Translations under genes and position numbers: made by a program | Notes under the pieces: model-generated | What the model saw: the letters and a program-made list of their open reading frames with translations, nothing else | Database searches by the model: none | Told to the model about the DNA's origin: nothing | In this document: one piece after another, positions 56,475-64,000 of the stretch | Numbering within the stretch: the stretch's first letter is position 1 | Layout: each line of letters opens with the position of its first letter | NCBI RefSeq assembly: GCF_000006405.1 | Contig: NW_003213889.1 | Coordinates: 652,239-716,238, forward strand | Origin: Perkinsus marinus ATCC 50983 | Lineage: Eukaryota > Perkinsozoa > Perkinsida > Perkinsidae | Direction: 5' to 3' | Length of the DNA: 64,000 nucleotides

Positions 56475-57099
56475 CCAACCACTCCCTCCTAACGATCAAC
56501 AGGTGTACTCCAACATTTCACATACGTCATCAGTCCTGATGACATGAGACGCGCTCGCCCACCTTTGGCGCATAATAAAACGCGCTCGCCCAAATATTAA
56601 TTTCGTTGGATTATCGCTTTGTAGAAAGAGTTGAATCCAACACTATGTCCAGATGTTATTGGATATCATGGAGCAATTGATTCAACATGCGGAGTTTTCG
56701 TTGGCTCCTCTCATATATTTTGTCGATATCGAAACCCTTGTCCTCCTCATCGAGGTGCGGCCATCGAGCACGCAATGCTCTCCTTCTCGCATATGCCTAT
56801 CGATGATGATTATCGTGAGCAGTTATGTATAAACGCATTTATTATGCGTTCGTGATCCACATCGAGCCCACTCACCTGGTCATCACCAATCGAGTACGCT
56901 TGCTGCTGACCACTTGAAAGCACCTGAGATTGTCCTACCTATTCGGAAAACACTGCTAATACTTCACTTCCCGTGTTTCGAATATCGGGAAGACCCTCGG
57001 ATACCTCTCTGGCACAGCATGTGTACAGGAAGCCGGTAATGGCCGACAAAGACTTTGGTAACTGCGGACCCATGCTGGTGTCAGCAAAGAGGATCTCCA
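56475..57099. other. Intergenic with small hairpins
   Basis: No recognised gene. A plus frame (56631-56855) has three cysteine-containing patches but no known motif. A hairpin aacgca/tgcgtt lies near 56832-56850, and gttggatt/aatccaac arms flank 56605-56640, recalling the hairpin-rich DNA at 1151-2240. Confidence 0.4.
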
Positions 57100-58180
57100 C
57101 TTACACACGCTTCAATCGCTCCTCTTCTACTCGGCTCTGTTCCTCCATCTGGTGACGGAATGAACTCATCTCTCTGTCTAAGACCTTTCTCAATCCACTA
57201 GTCCTCATACAAGGCAAGTATGCTTAATGCTACACCTGTGTTATCCGCCGATTCTCCTCCGCTCGTCTATGGTCCCGGTCTACTCTTTCAAACTGTCCCC
57301 AACATCGCGCTACCTGCGCCGCTGAATATGGCGACGACTAGTTACAGTATCTTACTTGATGCTGAGCTCGAGCTCGCAGGGCGTTAAGCTCGGACTCAAC
57401 TCTTTTACTCTCCTCTTTGCTTCGGGATTCGTATTCCGCGTTGCTCAGCACAAACAGTGACGCCCCCGCTCGTTTGATGACCTATTCACTTGTACCATCC
57501 TCCAGAACCATACTCCTTGGATTATATAGAGTCACACGGAGTACCGTTCACTCCGGGATTCCATTTCGGATAGGATCGGTATGCGCGGAAACACTACCAA
57601 TTCCATCGACACGAGGAGTAGAAGCAAAAAAACGGAAGCAACTCCCCCCAAAAGTAAAGATTGTTAAGTGGTTCATACCTCCCGTTCGAGCTCTGGATTC
57701 ACGCTGAGTGATGCAGTTTGTATAGTAGGATGCCGCCGATATATTCGTCTTGAAGGATCTAGTGGAAAGTACGGATAACGATAGCCCCTGTCAATGAGGT
57801 GCTCGTAGCCCCGAGGTAGATCGTAGCCGATCTAGGACTGGAAAGCTCACTCTTCAACGAGAAAACATAACCAGGACCGCTACGATCACCTGGGAGCGTT
57901 GACTTACCTGATAGCGATGATGACGAGTAGTTGACAGACATCGATGATAAACAAACGGCTGAATGCGGCTCTACCCTCTACCCCCAACAAACGGCGTACG
58001 GCCTGGAAATCCTGCTCATTGGTTATCGGTCGATCAGTATTAACGATAAAACGTCCATTCGAATTAGCTCTTTGTAAGCGTTTAATCTGGCATCATACCA
58101 TTCATGCTGCTCGAGGGCTCTTGCAGATGGGGTGAGCAACTGAGTAGGAATCTCCGGCAAGACTTTTTTTACCAATGACA
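57100..58180 (-). CDS. Multi-exon coiled-coil protein, partial model
   Basis: Several minus-strand patches read as charged coiled coil with good splice sites. From the 5' side: KKVLPEIPTQLLTPSARALE (about 58085-58180), a patch RLLGVEGRAAFSRLF (about 57925-58080), PELERE (about 57680-57715), EYESRSKEESKRVESELNAL (about 57355-57445, then a GTAAGA donor), FERVDRDHRRAEENRRITQ (about 57240-57310) and MSSFRHQMEEQSRVEEERLK (about 57105-57190). I could not join all pieces in one frame, so ends and exon count are uncertain. A cytoskeletal or flagellar coiled-coil protein would fit a zoospore-forming protist, but this is a guess. The plus-strand frames here are shadows. Confidence 0.4.
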
Positions 58181-58670
58181 AAAACACCTCTAACACCTTT
58201 AAAGAGTGACCTCAAACCATATTAGGTTCTTTCAGAGTTTAGTATACCATCAGTTGGCCACGGCCGAGTGAAACAGCAATCGACCGCAACAATGATGAAG
58301 GCAGGACAAAAATCTACACTCAAGAACTTTCAAGTGCCAACATTCATCCAAATATGGAAGCACTCCAAACTGGGTGATACTGTGGCAAACGTCTGTAGTT
58401 TCAGCGCTGTAAAAGCATAATACTGCTCGCTTGGTGGCCTCATTGGCAATATCGGCTCTCATTCAGTCAATTCGTCCCCACTCAAACACTAGACTAGTGT
58501 CATAGTGAACACGAACAGCTCACGATAATGAGAGTTACACATCGATAAACAATCAGAAGTGTGTATATCAACTTTTGTAAGATGCCGAAGATTGTCTTGT
58601 CCTGGACTTAGGCATTTTTCACCATCGATTAAGGATGCCTTGCCGTGAATAGCTGCTGCTCCCTCGACGC
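58181..58670. other. Unresolved minus-strand sequence
   Basis: Two minus frames (58250-58462 and 58489-58674) have protein-like composition, but I found no splice path linking them to either neighbour. The stop of the next gene overlaps a GTGAGC donor-like sequence, so one of them could be a further exon of that gene. Confidence 0.3.
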
Positions 58671-59822
58671 TCACTGCTTATCCGAGCTTTTTTTCTTTGT
58701 ACTCCGCTTCCGCAGCGATAGAGAAGATGGACTTTTCGGTTTCTTGCCGGTTGGTGACCGTACTGCTGACGTCTGAATGGAATCTTCGCTAGAGCGGGGG
58801 CTAACGGTTACTGTCTCGAATGGCGATAAGAGATCGGGAAAAGGCTCATCGATCTTCTCATGGCTCGACCTTGTAGATGGAGAAAGATATTCACCTGATT
58901 CTGTTGTGGTCCTCCCATATCTTCGATCATTGCTCGCGACACTTTCTGGTCTACTAAACACCGATCCTTCTTCTGTTGCGGAGCTGTCCACCGACGCTCG
59001 TGCCGGCCCACTTCCACCCGATATCGGTGGGCTCCAATGTCCTATGGAATCCCGGTCAAACACCTCGGGACTGATACTCCCCATCGACATGTACTCTCCG
59101 AGTCCCACTCTTCCTGATTCCTGAGCTTCATCGTTACGAACATACTTGTCGTTAACCAAGTCGCTCAGCCCTGACGAGAGTGTCTCGAAGACATCGTGCA
59201 CTCTCCCGCGTTGTAAGGTGCTTGCAGACGACTTAGTACTAGCGCGCGGTTTCGTGATTGACGTTTTGGGAGTCAACTTCCCACGCGGCGGTAAAGGTGG
59301 TGGGATCCCCGTTCGCGTCCTAACCGGGGGCAATAAGTCATATAGATCGGGAATCGACTGCCTCTTCGACAAGGGCCCAGGCCTCTCGAGCGATCCAAGT
59401 CCATCAGTAGGTTCAATCTCCACATAATCTCCATTACTAAGGAACTTCATTTGCATCCTAGGCGGCATGTAGGTAGAGAATTCAGGTGCTGACGCACGTC
59501 TCCCTGCTTCTTCCGCCGACCCTTGAAGGGATTGCAGGCTTTGGGTGGTGCGTTTGACTGGATCAGATCCCAATGGTAGAAGAGCTGTGTTGTTAAACCC
59601 ATCAGTCGAGCTCGCTCCGTAGAGTTGATTCATCGCCATATAGTCTCCCTCACTCGACTGTGAGCTGTGCCATGCAATCAAGTCGGTATCTGTAATACCA
59701 TGTAATGCCATTGAGCGCTGAGAGGCATCTTTTTCACCTGGCCCGAGACCCACATGACGACTTATACGAGGCTCGCCTGATTTCTCGAACTCAGTAGCAG
59801 ATGGTCTCTGAGTAGAGAACAA
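58671..59822 (-). CDS. Ser-rich tail with multiple YxxM-type motifs
   Basis: 383 open codons, probably the last exon of a longer gene. A 51-nt intron (GTAAGT ... CTCAG) upstream joins an exon encoding a basic stretch (TKAKRRKATKQFL) in frame to RPSATEFEK, so the methionine at 59822 may not be the true start. The sequence is disordered and serine-rich. It carries tyrosines in contexts like those of insulin-receptor-substrate and Gab adaptors: DYMAM (Tyr61), TYMPPRM (Tyr118), GDYVEIEP (Tyr133), GEYMSM (Tyr244), GEYLSP (Tyr312). It also has a proline motif, PPPLPPRGKLTP (175-186), of the SH3-ligand type. It ends in a basic lysine/serine run. A cytoplasmic docking or scaffold tail is the natural reading, but no PH or PTB domain is visible. 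Confidence 0.55.
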   Translation of the reverse strand: MFSTQRPSATEFEKSGEPRISRHVGLGPGEKDASQRSMALHGITDTDLIAWHSSQSSEGDYMAMNQLYGASSTDGFNNTALLPLGSDPVKRTTQSLQSLQGSAEEAGRRASAPEFSTYMPPRMQMKFLSNGDYVEIEPTDGLGSLERPGPLSKRQSIPDLYDLLPPVRTRTGIPPPLPPRGKLTPKTSITKPRASTKSSASTLQRGRVHDVFETLSSGLSDLVNDKYVRNDEAQESGRVGLGEYMSMGSISPEVFDRDSIGHWSPPISGGSGPARASVDSSATEEGSVFSRPESVASNDRRYGRTTTESGEYLSPSTRSSHEKIDEPFPDLLSPFETVTVSPRSSEDSIQTSAVRSPTGKKPKSPSSLSLRKRSTKKKSSDKQ

Positions 59823-59869
59823 CCCATAATGCCGGTGAGACTCGGGGATTGGGAATGACTTACGAGGAA

Positions 59870-62800
59870 CTGTTTCGTGGCCTTTCTTCTCTTCGCTTTA
59901 GTAATCGTCGACAAGGATGCTAGGTACTGAATACAAATGCGATTGACTCGTGATAAAAGACCACATGGTTATAGACTAATATTGACCAACGATATCTCCG
60001 TGGGCAATATCTAGTGATCCAACTACTATTTTGTCCGTTATACTCACTCGTTCTGCATCATATAGGAATTCCGCTTTAGTTATGCGTCGCCAGTCGAGCT
60101 CATACAAAGAGCCGATAGCAGCCCCCAAAGACTTGCTACAAGCATCGAAACTACTTAGACCTTGAACTGGTATCGGTAACGGCAATAATCTAAGCCCATG
60201 CAATGACGAAGTGTATCCATAGGCACACGTATAGTAACGCATAGATTCATCCCACCTCGAAGAGTCTAGGCTAACTACGATGTATTGGCGATCCGATTCT
60301 GGCAAGACAGATGATGGTGCAAGTGAGACGTCTCCTTTATACGCTTCTAAAAGCAGTAACTGCCGATGGGTTTGGGAAACAGATCAACCTACCTGCTTTA
60401 TAGAGCGTCCATGAGAAAAATTCTCGTGGTGCACGACATTCCACTTTCAAAGTCTTCCGCAACGTCAGCTTACTCTTTTTATGACCAGAAGTTGGCTGTC
60501 GATTAGTTAACATACGTGCATTTGAAGTCTTATTCTCAGGCCCTACCTGTCCTATCTGTTCTCGCTCTTTATCAGCAACAAAACCGATAATCTCCAACGT
60601 TTGATGCTGAAAGAGGGCGCTGTATACACTATATACGTCCGGTCGGAAATGTCACAATGTGAAGTCTTTCTAGCGCAAAGTTTACGCAGTTATCGGTGTT
60701 GAACAAACACCTCCTTTCTATGGATCATACGAGTCTTATAATACGATTCTGTGGATTCCATGAGGAGCTTCCCCTTACTTCGAAAGGAGTTAACACTGGC
60801 GCTGGTGATAGTATTGCTGTGTTTATCTGCTGCCTGAGCTCCGCCTTGTACACCTGACAAGCAAATAAGTGAGTCTACTGATGAAGGTCTGATGTTGCTC
60901 CCATGAGCTCTACTCGGATCATTCTCATATCGCAAAACGCACGTGGAAACCAAATCTATAGTGGCATCCCACAATACAAATTTAACTCGACTGAAACCTA
61001 GCGAGAGATATACAGGAGGTTACCCGTTCGAAATCGCCCCTAAGGCTCAACGTAGAGATATCATCCATGCCATAATCTCGTTTATAAGCTCGATCCACGA
61101 AGTAGGCCAGCGAGTCTCTGCAGAAGTCAGACCATAGTTTGTCCTCTCCTAGGGAACTCCTTCTTTTTTTCTCTTCATCCCATAATCGCCTCACATGGAT
61201 TCCAAGTTCTCTGAGAGATGAACATGTGATAGCGCGAGGAAAGCAGTCGAGGTTCAGACGATGCGCGAAGTAAGAGCCTTCTAAAGAGTGCTTATCAAGA
61301 CCGATCTCTCACAGGAGATCCTCTGTGTTGGTGAACTTCACACTCAAAACACTGCCAAAGTCTTCTTGTGGCAATTCAACATATGCTCCACCATAATCTG
61401 AGCTCCACAGAGACCATCGATCCGTGCATGATCCAGTTCCTATCAATGGCTCACCAGTTCTATCAATATGGGACCACCGAAGAGCATTCATGGCGTCACT
61501 GGCTTCACAGATCCTCACCTGAAAAATAACGGAGATTTCCAGGAACTGCCTCCACGGTGCCGACTGCTATAAACACTATTGGCTCGGAAAAAATAATGCC
61601 TACCCGTATCGAATTCTTCAGTAAGTTGACCAGAGGCCGATCCTGAAAGCAGAAGAAGATGGTGAGATATCAAATCCTCATCTAACAGGAGAAGTGGTGC
61701 GTCACATTTGGAAGTCAGCCACCGTGTAGCGACCACCATTTGAAATGTGCGACTTCGAGACTTCTCACCTTCAGGTCCTCATCTGTCCCCGTTCTCTCCC
61801 ACAGCTCAACCTGCAAGCAAGACTACTCTCGAAAAGATTGGAAGGTGGTGCCGTTTGGTCAGTCCGAGGTCGGCTCACCAGGTTCTTCTGCGGCACAAAA
61901 TTGTCTCTCTTCTTATGACTTTTGGCATCGAGAGCTTTACTGATGTACTGAACGCAGAAAGAAGATAAGCATGAGCACAGCCCGTCAACAGCCTTACCTT
62001 GGCAATGTGCGACTGGACCTCACTCGGTGTGAACATCGGGTATCCAGCAGATCCCATAGAGCCATACAAGGCCCAGAGACCCTGTCTAAGGGCGTCATCA
62101 CACGAGGTACTGGATTGGTCAAGTCTAACTGTCAAATACCTAAACATAGGACAAGTCTCTATCATCGCTCGAGGAGGGCTTATGGGCCGTCCGTAGCTCA
62201 CGCTTGTCGACTCCTTGATACAGGGTATGTGAAAGTGACGTAAGGTCCGTCGAGAAACTCGGTATCACTACTAGGCGCCAGGAGGGAGCGACCATGCGGC
62301 GGTGCCTCTGAAGGGTAAATATCGTGGAATCGCGATAGTGAAAAGCCAGGCATAAGAGGGCTTATGAAGAATCGTACTTCGGCTCGACTCCCATGTGAAG
62401 TTCACAGCATCGTGCCAACATTTGAATACATATGGATCTCTTCGCCTCCTCAAGCTGACTTTCGGATATTTGATCTGAATAGCAGTGATAAAACTCAAGC
62501 AAGTACAAAACGATGCGCATACTGCATGCCATGGGAGAACATACCTGGGCTGACGATCCAATCTCCTCGAGAGTAACCATCTGAAAACCAAAATCACACC
62601 GAAGTGCATAAATACACTCGTCTCTTAATGCTAGTTCTATCCTATTAATAAACTATGTTCTAATGTTGCTATCACTATTGCCGAGCTCCAGGAATGATAG
62701 GAGGCACCATGAGATTGCAGTGTATGATTACTAGTCATCGACTAGTGTTACAGTTCAAGATAACGAATGACAAGCTCCTGCTAGCAGCACAAAACTGGAT

Positions 62801-63961
62801 CAACAACTTGCGCGTGAGAGCTCCACGCTGAGCCTTACCCTAAATGAGTCCTTCTCAGTGTATGAGCTCTTCTTGAACCACTAAGAAAAGAGCAACAAAA
62901 TTGGAGGTGTCGCTCAAGTGCAAGAAGCTGAGCCGAAGCAGCAGAACGAGTACCGTGGATCCCAAGAGGCTTACTATGCTGAGATCATTAACAAGCTGTG
63001 CCCAAGTGACTTTGGGCATCACTCGATCCATCTCAGGTTCATGCTTCAGGCTATAGATTCTCGTCAATGCACGCTTCAGGAGGTCTCCACAAAACTTAGC
63101 GTCTCGCAACTGTGATTCGATCGTAGGAATATAAACGCCGTACTCTCTGAGTGAGAACGCAAGTATACGAATCTCGCACGTTTGTTCGGAATGAGCCCAA
63201 AAACAAAGAGAGAAGTCTGTATGGTCTTACACTTGTCCGACAACAATCGTAATGACATGTTTCGCCGTTGAATCGAGCAAGAGCCGTGCGGTTTTGTGGT
63301 GGTCCAAGGACTCGAATGATCCTAGAAAGAGTGAATCGCACACCGGTGAGCGCTAATGCACGGAGCAACCTCTATCTCGAATTCTCCATCGGATCCTGTT
63401 GCGGCCTTCCAACTTGATACTGCACTCTGTGACCTACAGGAGAGGAGTAAAAATGAATATACTGGGGGTCCGCAGCCACCTCAGTTGCATCTTTGGCAAT
63501 CAGTGCGAGTGACTTAATCACCTGAGATCATGAAGGGCTCCGCAACATAGCAAGTCCGAGCAGGTATACTAACGATAGAGATGGAGAATGCTCAATCATT
63601 CACAGTTCGGCTTCGACTAATGAAAACACATCAATTTATTCGCGAAGTAGGTTCGTCAACACATTAGTGAGTTCAACCCTAACCGAGCACTGACCACTAC
63701 CGGGGACTTCAAATGCTTATCAATGATCAAAGAGCCACTGGCTACGCTCTTCGGTGACTTAAGGGCAGGAGAATCAGGATACCGCATGCCGGCCGTAGAC
63801 GGGAAGGGCTGAGAATACACGATAGACCGAGACCATGAGTCGTCAGTACGATGAGAACTTACACCACAGTCCGCTCCCATACAGGGTGTTGGGGGTCCAT
63901 TGCGGGCTTGGACTACGAAGAGTATACCAGTCAGGAAACAACCGAGAGAGGGCAGTAACAT
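59870..63961 (-). CDS. Large multi-exon secreted or membrane protein, partial model
   Basis: Minus-strand coding patches with short introns run from a signal peptide at 63961 (LPSLGCFLTGILFVVQA, then CMGADCG and a GTAAGT donor) to the exon before the YxxM-motif tail. Patches I can support: about 63690-63790; 63420-63520 (IKSLALIAKDATEVAADPQY); 62830-63115, with a WFKKSSYTEKDSFR exon after a ~100-nt intron; 62275-62580 (WHDAVNFTWESS); 61890-62165; 61309-61739 (RWSLWSSDYGGAYVELPQ); 60982-61194; 60700-60974; and 59976-60305. The joins keep frame where checked, but several are ambiguous and it may be more than one gene. No family recognised; no certain transmembrane helix found. The plus-strand frames here are shadows. 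Confidence 0.4.
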
Positions 63962-64000
63962 ATTTGGGCAACCACTGATAGGAGAGCAAGGTAGTGAATC

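Overview
The window looks like nuclear DNA of an alveolate protist, most likely a Perkinsus-type perkinsozoan. The reasons are indirect. Genes are split by very short GT-AG introns, commonly 42-55 nt, and lie close together on both strands. Mid-branching eukaryotic genes (V-ATPase G, CNBP-type zinc knuckles, base-exchange phosphatidylserine synthase, serine carboxypeptidase, DNAJC11) sit beside a PqiA-like membrane protein and a GST family of the kind seen in dinoflagellates and perkinsids. No rRNA or other decisive marker is present, so the taxon is an inference.

Layout. Positions 1-2826 hold no recognisable gene but are crowded with near-perfect short hairpins. An intronless secreted glycoprotein gene (2827-4494) is followed by a poorly coding stretch and a DNAJC11-type gene (7444-8760, minus). 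From 8700 to 25645 comes a block with satellite and MITE-rich DNA, a TRAIP-like E3 ligase, four sigma-like glutathione S-transferase genes and a small RING/transmembrane gene. After a 100-N gap (25646-25745) the same block is repeated in the same orientation (25746-41377). The block ends coincide with the gap, so two unmerged haplotypes scaffolded in tandem is the simplest reading. The eight GST genes may then be four loci, and the two copies can be compared like alleles.

Right of the block are a two-module PqiA-like membrane protein, a CCT-delta chaperonin fragment, two MITEs, V-ATPase subunit G, a very unusual 1301-residue membrane protein (46529-50641), a CNBP-like five-knuckle protein, a 14-exon serine carboxypeptidase and a phosphatidylserine synthase cut by a second 100-N gap. 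Two partly resolved minus-strand multi-exon regions follow, one coiled-coil and one ending in a tail rich in YxxM-type tyrosine motifs.

The most notable find is the minus-strand gene at 46529-50641. It joins an IRE1/PERK-type ER-luminal stress-sensing domain, through one transmembrane helix, to a kinase of the PI3/PI4-kinase superfamily resembling plant PI4K-gamma, instead of the usual Ser/Thr kinase and RNase. If real, it would link ER folding stress directly to a lipid-kinase-type output. Second, comparing the two long copies catches short perfect hairpins present in one copy and absent from the other, each made by inverted duplication of neighbouring DNA. That is the signature expected of template switching, and it offers an explanation for the hairpin-crowded intergenic regions. 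Exon boundaries of the GST, TRAIP-like, RING, V-ATPase G, CNBP, carboxypeptidase and PSS genes were worked out by hand from splice sites, reading frame and family resemblance; none is confirmed by RNA.
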